A stretch of 64,000 bases of DNA from DRQF01 sp964559135 (GCA_964559135.1 CAZLGG010000003.1:1-64000), one strand, 5' to 3'; counted from the stretch's first letter, positions 9,426-18,847 are shown. Notes: generated by a model from the letters alone, not told the origin. A program made the numbers and translations.

Positions 9426-10715
9426 TCAAAGTGTCCATTGCTCGGGGCTGCCGACGAGCCTTCCGGCGGCCTGGAAGATCTGGTCGTTGTCGGCGAGGTG
9501 TTTGTCCTCGGTGGCGGGACGCCCCGTGACGGCCAAGGTCAGTGCGCCGAGGGCCAGCGGTTTTTCCGCGCGTTTCAGGCTCAAAGGACCCTCGCCGCCT
9601 TGCGCGAGCTCCCCGGCGAAGTTCTCCCGGGCCACCGCGGTGGCGCTGGTGATCCATTCCAAACCGGATGGCCATCCTGCGACGCTGGGCGGGTTGAAGG
9701 GCTCCTGGCCCAGGCGTTTCAGATGATGGACGACCCGACTGCCGGCGGCGCGCGCGCCCACCCCGCGCAGGGCGCCGAGGGTGAATTCCATCGGCCCGCT
9801 CACGCGGGGGTTCGCCAGGAAAAACCCCCTCGAGGAGACGATACGGCGAAGGAACGATCCGACGTTGCGCTTGTTGGCATCGAAGAGCGAACCCAGTTCC
9901 TGTTCCAGGCGCGGATCTTCGATGGGGCCCACGAAGGTGGTCCAGAGTTTGCCGGCGATGAAGCGCGCGCATTGGGGGTGTCGAGCCAGGATGCGGAGGA
10001 CATCCTCGCCCTCCAGACGCCCCGACTCCCCAAGGACGGTTTTTTCGCCCTCGTCATGCTGGGTGGGGTCGAAGTGAAACCGCCCTCGCTTGAGGCGCCA
10101 CCCGGTGAAGGCCCGCGCGCACTCCTTAACGTCATCCTCGGTGTAGTGACCGATGCCCAAGGAGAAGAGTTCGAAGAGCTCCCGGGCGAAGTTCTCGTTC
10201 GGATGAGCCTTCGAACTGGTCACCCCGTCCAGCCAGATCAGCATGGCGGGATCGCGAGCGACGGCGCCGAGAAGATCCGGGAATGCTCCCAGGCCGGCTG
10301 TGAGGAAGAGGCGATTCTGGCGCTGCATCGCTGGAAGATCCGTCACCTTGGAAGCGGCGGTGGCGAAATGGTCGTGCCAGAAGAGACTGACGCGCTCGGC
10401 GATCGGAAACGGTGTCGTCAAACTTCGCGCGACCCACGCGGACTGCATGCCCTCGAGATCGCCTCGTCGCGCGGCCCGGTCTCCGTGGGTCAACATGCGG
10501 TGGTAAGCCTTCCAGCGGGGATGGTTGGACGGGGGCGGTTGGAAGATCGCATCCAAGGTCTGGGGGAGGCCCCTGGCGGCGACTTCGAGGATGCGATCGG
10601 GGGGTGCGCCGAACGTGAGGCGGCGGAAGAGCCTGGCGGCCTGCTCGGGACCGAAGGGGCCGTCCGAGCCGGGGCGATACGCGCGCAAGGAAGGGTGAGT
10701 CGGGGCGTGGATCAT
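9426..10715 (-). CDS. DUF1800 family protein
   Basis: This 429-residue protein has the DUF1800 layout: QAARLFRRLTFGAPP near the N-terminus, RVSLFWHDHFAT, an NENFARELFELFSLG block around the middle (very characteristic), CARAFTGW, and the ending GWPSGLEWI region. No signal peptide is visible, which is common for this family. Its ATG overlaps the stop of the upstream exported-protein gene by four bases (ATGA), and the DUF1501 gene follows after 14 bases, so the three are almost certainly one transcript. The biochemical role is unknown. Confidence 0.88.
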   Translation of the reverse strand: MIHAPTHPSLRAYRPGSDGPFGPEQAARLFRRLTFGAPPDRILEVAARGLPQTLDAIFQPPPSNHPRWKAYHRMLTHGDRAARRGDLEGMQSAWVARSLTTPFPIAERVSLFWHDHFATAASKVTDLPAMQRQNRLFLTAGLGAFPDLLGAVARDPAMLIWLDGVTSSKAHPNENFARELFELFSLGIGHYTEDDVKECARAFTGWRLKRGRFHFDPTQHDEGEKTVLGESGRLEGEDVLRILARHPQCARFIAGKLWTTFVGPIEDPRLEQELGSLFDANKRNVGSFLRRIVSSRGFFLANPRVSGPMEFTLGALRGVGARAAGSRVVHHLKRLGQEPFNPPSVAGWPSGLEWITSATAVARENFAGELAQGGEGPLSLKRAEKPLALGALTLAVTGRPATEDKHLADNDQIFQAAGRLVGSPEQWTL

Positions 10716-12328
10716 GGCTTCGCGGGCTCCAGTGAGAGGGTCAGGACCCTCCGATGCTCATGGTCGAACGACCGGAGTCGGAGTCCCCGAAAGGCCCTCG
10801 CCAAGCCGATGATACGATCGGCGAATCGTCGCGCTTCGTCTTCCTCGGCGCCGCGCTCGACGAGGGCCTGCTCTTCCAGCCGTTCCCGATTGAGTCGGAG
10901 AATCTCTGCGAGGGCGGCCCCGTCGACGTCGAGGTCGTCTCCATGCACGGTGCTCTCGATCCCGAGACGGGCGAGGTGCACCGCCAGGTCGGGGCGCGTG
11001 GCGATGATCAGGCGGTCTCCGCTTTGTAGAAGGGTCGGTTCGAAGTTGTACTCGGAACCCTTTCTTCCGTTCACGGGGTCCGAGAGTCTGCGAGCGATGC
11101 AAAGCGTCCCGACGGCGGTTTTCTCGTGGCGGAGGAGGATGGGCTGTTGGGCCTCTTCGGTGGAGTTGGCGTTGGTGACGGCAAGGAAGGTCTGGAATGC
11201 GGCTTCGAAGCGACGGCGGAGGTCCGTGTCGAACCGCGTGCGGAACATCAGGGCGAACGAGGGGAGGAGGAGTTCGGGCCTCGTCTTTGCTTTCCCGGCA
11301 ATTGGCAGCGACGCCACGAATGCGACGCCGGGTTTCAGCTCGGACATGAGATCGTCGAAGTCATAGCCGCCTAAGAAGATATTCATCGTGCTGGTGAATT
11401 CGGCGAGGGCGGGCTCGGCTCCCTTGGGGACCCATTGGTCGCGCTGTCTCCAAAGCGTGGCCAGATCGCGGCCGAGATGAATGTTTAGGAGGGGAGGCCT
11501 GCGGAAGGCGAGCTTCCAGTCCTTTTGCGGGGAGTGGGATTCCGGGCGGTCGATCTCCACGCGCAGAGTCGGTTGGGGGCCCACGACCAGTTCGGCGAAG
11601 AGCGACTTGGTGGACGCCAACGCGTTGGTGATGCCGCCCAGGAGGAGCGGACTCAAGAACTCGTCGGTGTCCCCGAGATTGAAATTGGATTTGAATTCCT
11701 TCAGGAAAAGACCGTCGGGGAGGACGAGACGGACGCCCTTCGCGGCGGAGGTCAAGGAGCCGTATGCGTCGGGGACGACGGTGGAGGGATCGGAAAGGCG
11801 TCGCAGGGCGCGGCGGACGATTGCGGAGGTCGCGCCGAGAACGAGATGAGACTTCGAGCGACCGACGGTCACTCCGGGGCCGGCGTCCGCCACCCGTCCG
11901 CCCGGAACCCGGTTGACCTCACCGAGCTCGAGGTCCAGGTCGAGCAGATCACCGAGCTTGGCCGCGGCCGCTTCGAGCCCCAGCTTCGACGTGTTGCGGG
12001 CGATCGCCAACCATCGGAAGTGGTTGCCTTGGCCCCGCGCGGCGACAACGATCTTTTGTTCGAGCAGATCGCTGTATCGCGCGAGGGTCGCGAAGAAGTT
12101 TCCTATGTCCTTCGGCGCCGACGGGTTCTCCAGGGCAAAAAGTTGGAGGAGGGCGTCGTACCAGGGGGCTTGCTGGAGGGCCTTGGAGCCTTCCATGGGA
12201 TGATCCCAGGCGAGGACGGCATCCATGTCGGGAGGGATTCCCGCAAGAGCGTCCTGCGCTGGAAGGAACGCAGAGGTGCCGAGAACCAGGACCAAGGCCA
12301 GCGGGAGCAGTCGTTTGGAATTGGGCAT
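10712..12328 (-). CDS. Exported protein of unknown function, first gene of DUF1800/DUF1501 operon
   Basis: The protein has 538 residues with a clear signal peptide (MPNSKRLLPLALVLVLGTSAF, cleavage near LPAQ). The mature part begins with IPPDMDAVLAWDHP and alternates amphipathic helices and strands, with a charged helical C-terminal third (residues about 470-520) rich in Glu and Arg. It resembles planctomycete proteins that test for 'probable active' substrate-binding folds such as DUF3352, but I cannot confirm that. No catalytic motif, heme motif or lipobox is seen. The 4-base overlap with the DUF1800 gene ties it to that operon, so it probably acts with the DUF1800/DUF1501 pair in the envelope. 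Confidence 0.6.
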   Translation of the reverse strand: MPNSKRLLPLALVLVLGTSAFLPAQDALAGIPPDMDAVLAWDHPMEGSKALQQAPWYDALLQLFALENPSAPKDIGNFFATLARYSDLLEQKIVVAARGQGNHFRWLAIARNTSKLGLEAAAAKLGDLLDLDLELGEVNRVPGGRVADAGPGVTVGRSKSHLVLGATSAIVRRALRRLSDPSTVVPDAYGSLTSAAKGVRLVLPDGLFLKEFKSNFNLGDTDEFLSPLLLGGITNALASTKSLFAELVVGPQPTLRVEIDRPESHSPQKDWKLAFRRPPLLNIHLGRDLATLWRQRDQWVPKGAEPALAEFTSTMNIFLGGYDFDDLMSELKPGVAFVASLPIAGKAKTRPELLLPSFALMFRTRFDTDLRRRFEAAFQTFLAVTNANSTEEAQQPILLRHEKTAVGTLCIARRLSDPVNGRKGSEYNFEPTLLQSGDRLIIATRPDLAVHLARLGIESTVHGDDLDVDGAALAEILRLNRERLEEQALVERGAEEDEARRFADRIIGLARAFRGLRLRSFDHEHRRVLTLSLEPAKP

Positions 12329-12416
12329 GGAGAGAGATTCGCAGCTCTCCTTTTATATTTCCAGCATGGCGTCGGGATGACGGGCGTGCTTTCGGCAAGA
12401 CGTCTACGCGCCGCGT

Positions 12417-12884
12417 TCAGCCGCGCCTTCCACCCTCCGAGGGGAGCCAAACGTCGCCGCCCGGGTCCACGGCAAAGCGTTCCAGGAAGTCGTCGGGGAT
12501 GGGGGCGGATGCGCCGTCGCGAGAGAAACACATGACCACCTTGGCGCGGGCCATGGGTCGGCCCGTCGTCCCGTGGAAGACGCATTGCCGGAAGAGGACG
12601 GAACTCGTGCCGAGGCGCGCGAGGCGCGTCGTGATGCGTAGGACGTCCCCGGAGACCGCCGCCTCGAGGTAATCGCAGGCCAGATGAGCCACCACGAACC
12701 AAAGATCCATGGTGCGTGGGTACCATTTGTAATCCCTCCCCTGCGCCCGCAGGAAATGCTCCCTCTCGTCCTCGAACCAGCTCAGGTAGGCGCCGTTGTT
12801 GACGTGGTCATAGGGGTCCAATTCGTAGGAGCGAACCCGCAGAGTTGCCTCGACGGCGTGAGTTTTCGAAGGTGTGTCCTGCAT
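12417..12884 (-). CDS. Acyl-CoA thioesterase, YbgC/FadM type hotdog fold
   Basis: This 155-residue protein matches the 4HBT family. The motif YELDPYDHVNNGAYLSWFEDE contains the catalytic Asp followed by HVNN, and the central helix and following strands (VSGDVLRITTRLARLG, SVLFRQCVF) fit the hotdog fold. The family hydrolyses acyl-CoA thioesters; the exact chain length cannot be read from sequence. It ends 88 bases from the upstream-facing exported-protein gene and could start the same leftward transcript. Its own start region faces the nrdJ leader. Confidence 0.85.
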   Translation of the reverse strand: MQDTPSKTHAVEATLRVRSYELDPYDHVNNGAYLSWFEDEREHFLRAQGRDYKWYPRTMDLWFVVAHLACDYLEAAVSGDVLRITTRLARLGTSSVLFRQCVFHGTTGRPMARAKVVMCFSRDGASAPIPDDFLERFAVDPGGDVWLPSEGGRRG

Positions 12885-12976
12885 GGTCCGAGGCCCGCCT
12901 GTCGCGTTTGTCCAACTTGTCCCCCTGGAAACGCAGGATGCCGAATACCCGATGGGGCGCCAAGCCGATCCACCGA

Positions 12977-13000
12977 GCCCCCGCAGGGGGCGGTTTTTTT
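12977..13000 (+). terminator. Terminator-like hairpin with T-run before the nrdJ promoter
   Basis: A six-pair GC stem (G plus five C, loop GCA, five G plus C) is followed by GG and seven T residues, the form of a rho-independent terminator read on the + strand. No + strand gene lies immediately upstream, so it may stop stray transcription or insulate the nrdJ promoter that begins at 13004. Confidence 0.55.
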
Positions 13001-13003
13001 GAG

Positions 13004-13031
13004 TTGACGTCGCGTATCGGGGGTGTAGGAT
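13004..13031 (+). promoter_or_regulatory. Sigma-70-type promoter for nrdJ-dcd
   Basis: TTGACG (13004-13009) and TAGGAT (13026-13031) are separated by 16 bases, close to the sigma-70 consensus. They face nrdJ and predict a transcript start near 13038, which leaves a leader of roughly 220 bases before the nrdJ ATG. Confidence 0.6.
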
Positions 13032-13037
13032 CGGCGT

Positions 13038-13257
13038 CGACCACTACATCTTGGGGTTAGGTTCGATGGCCCCCTCGAGACGCCGTGGACTGTTCGATCT
13101 CGCTGGCCGGGGAAATCACCGAAGACGCGACCGGAAAAGTGTGAGTCCGGGAGACGGTTTTTTTCGAGGCCCACAGGGCCGATTGCGGGGGCATTCGGCG
13201 GACATGTTGAGCGGGAACCAGGCAGGGGGTTTGGTTCCATGGGAAGAGGGAGCAACG
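13038..13257 (+). promoter_or_regulatory. Long nrdJ leader, no gene; possible regulatory RNA
   Basis: Together with 12885-13003, this makes the longest gene-free stretch in the window. It carries a weak NrdR-box-like match (CCACTACATCTTGGGG, 13041-13056, ten of sixteen positions) at the predicted start site. It also has a segment resembling the B12 box of cobalamin riboswitches with one extra base (13144-13157), followed by seven T residues (13158-13164). The full riboswitch core is not recognisable. An in-frame upstream ATG at 13051 exists, but its codons do not look like nrdJ protein. Confidence 0.35.
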
Positions 13258-16200
13258 ATGACGACGAAGAAGACCAGGGCGAAGGGCGGGGCTGCGACGA
13301 AGAAGACGGCAAGGCGTCCCCAGGCCGGTCCGGGCGCCAGAGCTGGGAAGGAGTGGGAAGCCTTGAACTTTGAACGCGTTTGGACCCGAGTCGGCTCCGA
13401 CCCCTTCGATCTCGTGGAATGGACCCGCAGGTCCAGTTCGATCCGGAATCCCGACGGCTCCGTGGTGTTCGAGATGGATGCGGTGGAAGTGCCTGCCGAA
13501 TGGTCCCAACTCGCCACCGACATCGTCGTCTCCAAGTACTTTCGCAAGGCGGGAGTTCCGGAAACCGGCCACGAGGTCAGCGTGAGGCAGGTGGTCCGTC
13601 GGGTCGCACGCACCATTCGCCAAGCTGGTGAAACCCTCGGTTCCTATTTCAAGGACGAGCAGGAGGCGAACGCCTTCGAGGACGAACTCACCTACATGCT
13701 CGTCACCCAGCGGGGCGCCTTCAATTCCCCGGTCTGGTTCAATTGCGGCCTCAAGCACATGCACGGGATTGCAGGCAAGCCCGTGGGGAACTGGTACTGG
13801 AACGAGAAGAACAAGCGGGTCGAGCAGACGCCGGACGCGTATAGTTACCCCCAGCTCTCCGCGTGTTTCATCCAGAGTGTCGAGGACGACCTCTTGGACA
13901 TCGCCGATGCCGTCAAGCGCGAGATGCGCCTCTTCAAGTTCGGCTCCGGGACGGGGACCAATTTCTCGACGATCCGCGGAGAGGGTGAACGCTTGGCCGG
14001 TGGCGGCACGTCTTCCGGGTTGATGTCGTTTCTGGAAGTCCTGGACAAGGCCGCGGGCGCCACGAAGTCCGGCGGGACGACCCGTCGGGCCGCCAAGATG
14101 GTCATCTTGGACATGGATCATCCGGAGATCGAGAAGTTCATCACCTGGAAGGCCAGGGAGGAGGACAAGGTCCGCGCCCTCATCGAGGCGGGATACGATG
14201 CCGATTTCAACGGCGAGGCGTATCGCACCGTCTCGGGTCAGAATTCCAACAACTCCGTGCGCATGACGGACGAGTTCATCGAGGCGGTCCTCAACGATGA
14301 AACGTGGAAGACGTATTACCGCACCACGGGCGAAGTGAAGACCGAGCGTCCCGCGCGTGATCTCATGCAACTCATCGCGTCGTCGGCGTGGCGATGCGCC
14401 GATCCGGGTGTTCAGTTCGACTCCACGATCAATCGTTGGCATACGTGCCCTCAAACCGACCGCATCAACGCCTCGAATCCGTGTTCCGAATACATGTTCC
14501 TCGATGACTCGGCCTGCAACCTGGCTTCGATCAATCTTCTCAAGTTCATCCAGAAGGACGGGAGTTTCGACGTTTCGGGCTATCGACATGCATGTCGGAC
14601 GTTCTTCCTGGCCCAGGAGATCATCGTCGATCTGGCCAGCTACCCCACGAAGCAGATCGCCGAGAACTCGCATGACTATCGCCCCTTGGGGCTGGGATAC
14701 GCGAATCTGGGCACTCTGCTCATGGTGTCGGGCATCCCCTACGACAGCGAAAAGGGGCGCGCGATTTGCGGCGCCATCACCGCGATCATGAACGGGACGG
14801 CCTACGCCACGTCGGCTGAAATCGCCGCGCGGAAGGGGCCTTTCGCCGGTTTCGCCAAGAATCGGGACGACATGCTGCGGGTGATGGAAATGCACCGCAA
14901 GGCCGTGGATGACATCAGCGAGGAGGCCTGTCCGCGCTCCCTCCTCGAGGCGGCCAGAGAGGACTGGGACCGCGCGGTGGAGCTGGGGCGCGTCCACGGC
15001 TATCGGAACGCTCAGGCGACCGTCTTGGCTCCGACGGGCACGATCGGTCTGCTCATGGACTGCGACACCACCGGTATCGAACCCGACTACTCTCTGGTGA
15101 AATTCAAGAAGCTCGCCGGCGGCGGTTACTTCAAGATCATGAATCAATCCGTCCCCGCCGCACTCAAGCGATTGGGTTACGACGACGAGCAGATCCGCGA
15201 CATCAGCGACTACATCCTGGGGACGCAGAGTTTCGACGATGCTCCCCATGTGAGTCGCGCGGCGCTCATCGCTCGCGGCCTGCATCAGGAGGAGATCGAC
15301 GCGGCGGAACAGGCCCTCGAGGGCGCGTTCGATCTGCAGTCTGCCTTTGCTCCCTGGGTCGTGGGCGACGCGGTGTACGAGCGATTCGGCATCGACGAAG
15401 CTCGCCGCAACAAGCCCGGTTTCTCCTTCCTCCGAGAGATCGGATTCACGGACGAGGAGGTGGCTGAAGCCAGCGACGTGATCTGCGGATCGATGACCAT
15501 CGAAGGGGCGCCCCATGTGAGGGAGCAGGACCTGGCCGTCTTCGATTGTGCGAATCGATGCGGCACCAAGGGCACCCGCTTCATTCACTACATGGGCCAC
15601 ATCCGCATGATGGCGGCCGCTCAGCCTTTCATCTCGGGCGCCATTTCCAAGACGATCAACATGCCGAGCGAGGTTTCGGAGCAAGATATCGAGGACGCCT
15701 ATCTCGAGAGCTGGCGCCTGGGATTGAAGGCCGTGGCCCTCTACCGTGACGGCTGCAAGGCCAGCCAACCTCTCTCCTCGACATCCGCCGGGACCAAGGA
15801 GACGGACGGCGACCTGGATGCGGAACTCCTGGCGGCTCGGGAAGTCATCCAAAGGCTCGAGCGGGAGCTGGAGGCGGCCAAGCGAGGAGCTCCTCTCCGA
15901 AAGCGACGGCGCCTGCCGAAGAAGCGTCGGGGGTGGACTCAGGAAGCCGGTATCAGCGGACAGAAGGTCTATCTGCGGACCGGTGAGTACGATGACGGGA
16001 CGCTGGGGGAGATCTTCATCGACATGCACAAGGAGGGCGCCGCTCTCCGCAGCATGATGAACTGTTTTGCCATCGCTGTCTCGCTGGGGCTGCAACACGG
16101 AGTGCCTCTCGAGGAGTTCGTCAATGTATTCACCTTCACGCGCTTCGAGCCCCAAGGGCCGGTGAATCATCCCAACATCAAGTTCGCAACCAGCGTCGTC

Positions 16201-16569
16201 GACTACATCTTCCGCGTTCTCGGCATGGAGTACCTGGGGCGCACTGACTTCGTCCACGTGAAGCCCGCCGATGGTTTCGAAGAGGGACTGCTGGAAGTGG
16301 ACGAGGCGGAGAAGAATCGCAAGCTCCGGATGGAGAAGAAGGCCCAGAGCCTCGGACTGAACGAGGACGGACCGGCCGCGCCCGTCGTTGCCGAATCAGG
16401 GGACGACGCTTCGGCGCAATCCCATCGCATGTCGGGTGCGCCTCTGGACGAGTTCCTCGGCAACATGATGGGGGATGCCCCCTTCTGCGACGTCTGCGGT
16501 CACATCACCGTGCGCAACGGTTCCTGCTACAAATGCATCTCTTGCGGCAATTCGATGGGTTGTTCCTGA
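13258..16569 (+). CDS. nrdJ: Adenosylcobalamin-dependent (class II) ribonucleotide reductase
   Basis: This 1103-residue enzyme reduces ribonucleotides to deoxyribonucleotides with a B12-generated thiyl radical and needs no O2. The start at 13258 has a good Shine-Dalgarno (AGAGGGAG) and begins with a Lys/Ala-rich tail. Visible blocks are: the first redox Cys in LSACFIQSVEDD, the radical-site motif NPCSEYMF, the CNLASINL segment, the nucleotide loop LAPTGTIGLLMDCD, a long insert, then a TSCPD domain (about residues 900-1010). The C-terminal zinc-ribbon-like tail CDVCGH...CYKCISCGNSMGCS probably re-reduces the active site. The length matches the long NrdJ form. dcd follows after 12 bases. Confidence 0.97.
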   Translation: MTTKKTRAKGGAATKKTARRPQAGPGARAGKEWEALNFERVWTRVGSDPFDLVEWTRRSSSIRNPDGSVVFEMDAVEVPAEWSQLATDIVVSKYFRKAGVPETGHEVSVRQVVRRVARTIRQAGETLGSYFKDEQEANAFEDELTYMLVTQRGAFNSPVWFNCGLKHMHGIAGKPVGNWYWNEKNKRVEQTPDAYSYPQLSACFIQSVEDDLLDIADAVKREMRLFKFGSGTGTNFSTIRGEGERLAGGGTSSGLMSFLEVLDKAAGATKSGGTTRRAAKMVILDMDHPEIEKFITWKAREEDKVRALIEAGYDADFNGEAYRTVSGQNSNNSVRMTDEFIEAVLNDETWKTYYRTTGEVKTERPARDLMQLIASSAWRCADPGVQFDSTINRWHTCPQTDRINASNPCSEYMFLDDSACNLASINLLKFIQKDGSFDVSGYRHACRTFFLAQEIIVDLASYPTKQIAENSHDYRPLGLGYANLGTLLMVSGIPYDSEKGRAICGAITAIMNGTAYATSAEIAARKGPFAGFAKNRDDMLRVMEMHRKAVDDISEEACPRSLLEAAREDWDRAVELGRVHGYRNAQATVLAPTGTIGLLMDCDTTGIEPDYSLVKFKKLAGGGYFKIMNQSVPAALKRLGYDDEQIRDISDYILGTQSFDDAPHVSRAALIARGLHQEEIDAAEQALEGAFDLQSAFAPWVVGDAVYERFGIDEARRNKPGFSFLREIGFTDEEVAEASDVICGSMTIEGAPHVREQDLAVFDCANRCGTKGTRFIHYMGHIRMMAAAQPFISGAISKTINMPSEVSEQDIEDAYLESWRLGLKAVALYRDGCKASQPLSSTSAGTKETDGDLDAELLAAREVIQRLERELEAAKRGAPLRKRRRLPKKRRGWTQEAGISGQKVYLRTGEYDDGTLGEIFIDMHKEGAALRSMMNCFAIAVSLGLQHGVPLEEFVNVFTFTRFEPQGPVNHPNIKFATSVVDYIFRVLGMEYLGRTDFVHVKPADGFEEGLLEVDEAEKNRKLRMEKKAQSLGLNEDGPAAPVVAESGDDASAQSHRMSGAPLDEFLGNMMGDAPFCDVCGHITVRNGSCYKCISCGNSMGCS

Positions 16570-16581
16570 GAGGATAGGACG

Positions 16582-17715
16582 ATGGCGGCGGAGTTCGGAT
16601 CGCTCGATCGCGGCGTCTTGACAACGTCCCATCTGATGAAACTCGCTAACGATGGGGCGCTCCAGGGAGAGCGCCCCATTCGTGCCGACCAGTTCCAACC
16701 GGCCAGTCTGGACCTCACGCTGAGCCGCGAGGCCTACAAGCTGCCGGGCTCGGTGTTGCCGCTGCGGGGCGAGTCCGTGCGCTCCCTCATCGACTCTTTC
16801 CACGCCAGGCCCCTCGACCTCGCGGAGCCGTCCTACCTGGACCGGGGACAGGTCTATCTCATCCGGCTGAACGAGTCTTTCCGTCTGCCGCACTCCCTCT
16901 CGGCCTATACCAACAACCGGAGCAGCATCGGCCGCATCGATGTTCAGACGAGAACACTGGCCGACGGTCATCCAAGATACGACAAGGTTCCCGCCGGGTA
17001 CGGCGGGGAGCTCTGGATCGAACTGATCTCCAAATCGTTCGACCTGCGGGTACGAGCGGGCATATCCTTCAATCAGGCCATCCTCTATCAGCGCAGGGCT
17101 TGGCTCGGGGAGGAAGAGTTGCGCGCACGATTTCAAAGGCAACCGTTACTGTGGGATGCGCGGGGGAAAGCGATCGATCCCGCCACGTGCATCCAGGACG
17201 AGGGCTTGCTGATGAGCGTGGACCTCCAAGAGGAGGTCGTGGGATGGGCGGCCAGGCGCTCGCCCGAGCCCGTCGTGCTGGACGAACCTCGAGTCCACGA
17301 GGCTCTCGAGTTTTTCGAACCCCTTCGGACCTCGCGTCGCGGAGTCCTCCTGCTGGCCCGCGGTCGGTTCCACATCCTCTCGACGGCGGAGCGCATTCTC
17401 GTCCCCCGTGACCTGGCCGTGGAGATGCTCCCCTACGACGCGATGGCCGGCGAGTTTCGCGCCCACTACGCGGGCTTTTTCGATCCTGGTTTCGGGGAGT
17501 TCCCGGGGCGAGAGCAGCAGGGAACGGCCGCGGTCTTGGAGCTTCGCTCCTACGACGACGACCTCATGCTCCGACCGGGACAACCGATCTGCAAGATGGC
17601 CTATGAACACCTGGCCACGCCGACGGAACGACCCTACGGCGCGGACGAGGCTTCGAGCCACTACGCGCGGCAGCGAGGTCCTCGCCTGGCGCGCTTTTTC
17701 CGCATGCCCGACTGA
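16582..17715 (+). CDS. dcd: Long-form dCTP deaminase (2'-deoxycytidine 5'-triphosphate deaminase)
   Basis: The 377-residue protein is about twice the length of E. coli Dcd and matches the long family with a duplicated dUTPase-like fold. The N-terminal half contains QPASLDLTLS and YTNNRSSIGRIDVQTRTLADG, the nucleotide-binding and catalytic region, and then GELWIELISKSFDLRVRAG. The second half repeats the fold (ILVPRDLAVEM, DPGFGEF, ELRSYDDDLMLRPGQPICKMAYE). It deaminates dCTP to dUTP for thymidylate synthesis. Its position 12 bases after nrdJ makes a deoxynucleotide-supply operon. The 3' end abuts the convergent ygfZ-like gene. Confidence 0.9.
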   Translation: MAAEFGSLDRGVLTTSHLMKLANDGALQGERPIRADQFQPASLDLTLSREAYKLPGSVLPLRGESVRSLIDSFHARPLDLAEPSYLDRGQVYLIRLNESFRLPHSLSAYTNNRSSIGRIDVQTRTLADGHPRYDKVPAGYGGELWIELISKSFDLRVRAGISFNQAILYQRRAWLGEEELRARFQRQPLLWDARGKAIDPATCIQDEGLLMSVDLQEEVVGWAARRSPEPVVLDEPRVHEALEFFEPLRTSRRGVLLLARGRFHILSTAERILVPRDLAVEMLPYDAMAGEFRAHYAGFFDPGFGEFPGREQQGTAAVLELRSYDDDLMLRPGQPICKMAYEHLATPTERPYGADEASSHYARQRGPRLARFFRMPD

Positions 17716-17716
17716 T

Positions 17717-18787
17717 TCAGTGGGGCGTCGCCAACCAGAACCGATGGGGAACGAAGGGCAGGGAAACGACCTCGGCCTCCCAGGGGCCCCCTTCGCCGAG
17801 AGCGAGAACCCTCGTTCCCGGTTCCCAGCAGGTCTTGCGAATGAAGGCGAGAGCGATCGGGGATTCCAGGTGGGGTGAGAGGCACGACGAGGTCACTTCG
17901 CCCGCGTCACCCCCGTCCATGGTTTCGAGCGGACTTCCCTCCGGGATCAACGAGGCGGCACGCAAACCCATCAGGCAGCGATTGACCTTCCCGTAGGTGC
18001 GAACCCTCGCCACGATTTCCTGTCCGACGTAGCAACCCTTCGTGGTGCTGACGGCCCAGGGAAGATTGCATTCCGGAACGAGTCGCGTGTCGTCGAGGTC
18101 GCGATCCCATTCCGGCCAGCCCGCCTCCATGGTAAGGATGCGCCAGGACTCCGACCCGGCCAGTCGTGTCCCGGCTTCCTCGAGGATTCGGGACGCGACC
18201 GCCGCGGCTGCGTCGGTGGGGACGAGGAGGCGCCAACCCTTCTCACCTGTTTCCGGCCCCGGCGAGATTCTCACCTCGACGCCGGCACATCGAACGACCT
18301 GATGGTGATGAGGGGGAAGCTCTGGCGTGAAGTCCCCCTCGACTGAGGCCGCGATGACTTCGTCGGACGTCGGCCCCGAGAGGTGGAGGAGGAGTGTCGA
18401 CGGTGTCACATCGACCAACTCACAGTCATCGAGCATCGCGAAGGGGGCAAAGGTTCGGCATGTGGGGTCCAAACGGGCGAGGGGGAGTTCCACCAGCATG
18501 CGGTCCGACGTGAGGCGGCGAATGACCATCGGGGCCTGGAGGCGTGCCTTCCGATTCAGCTGCAGCGAGAAGGCCCCCGCTCCATCATCGAGTGCGAGAA
18601 CGTCCTGGGTCGTCTGACCGTGCAAGAGTTTGGGGGCGCCGGCCCCACGGATCTCGATGAGCCCACGGTCGTCGAGAAAGTGAAGGATGGCGCCGCGGCG
18701 CCCTTCGAGGGCCTCCTCCGCGGGGTCGAAGGGATCCGCCGGAGACAGGGCTCGAACTGCCTTCGAGGCTTCATCGCGGGTCGTCAT
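17717..18787 (-). CDS. ygfZ: Folate-binding GcvT-like protein, YgfZ family
   Basis: The protein has 356 residues. The family signature KGCYVGQEIVAR (K-G-C-Y/F-x-G-Q-E) is present near residue 255, and the N-terminal half carries the GcvT-like segment LHGQTTQDV. YgfZ/IBA57 proteins bind tetrahydrofolate and assist maturation or repair of certain Fe-S enzymes. The signature Cys is retained. Divergent from it, 60 bases away, lie the cysteine desulfurase and HesB/IscA genes, so the context is Fe-S cluster assembly. It is not an aminomethyltransferase of glycine cleavage, as no gcvH or gcvP is nearby. Confidence 0.85.
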   Translation of the reverse strand: MTTRDEASKAVRALSPADPFDPAEEALEGRRGAILHFLDDRGLIEIRGAGAPKLLHGQTTQDVLALDDGAGAFSLQLNRKARLQAPMVIRRLTSDRMLVELPLARLDPTCRTFAPFAMLDDCELVDVTPSTLLLHLSGPTSDEVIAASVEGDFTPELPPHHHQVVRCAGVEVRISPGPETGEKGWRLLVPTDAAAAVASRILEEAGTRLAGSESWRILTMEAGWPEWDRDLDDTRLVPECNLPWAVSTTKGCYVGQEIVARVRTYGKVNRCLMGLRAASLIPEGSPLETMDGGDAGEVTSSCLSPHLESPIALAFIRKTCWEPGTRVLALGEGGPWEAEVVSLPFVPHRFWLATPH

Positions 18788-18847
18788 CGTGATTGTGGCC
18801 TCCTATGTCTTTCCCATGGGCATGGGGGAGGATATCATGGCCGCATC

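Noticed and set aside
13051..13257. Extended N-terminus of NrdJ from an ATG at 13051
   Set aside because: The 69 extra residues are Arg/Gly-rich and look like translated leader; the ATG at 13258 has a proper Shine-Dalgarno.
13057..16257. Very long open frame opposite nrdJ (1066 codons)
   Set aside because: It mirrors nrdJ, which has all its family motifs; the reverse frame shows no fold or motif and arises from codon bias.
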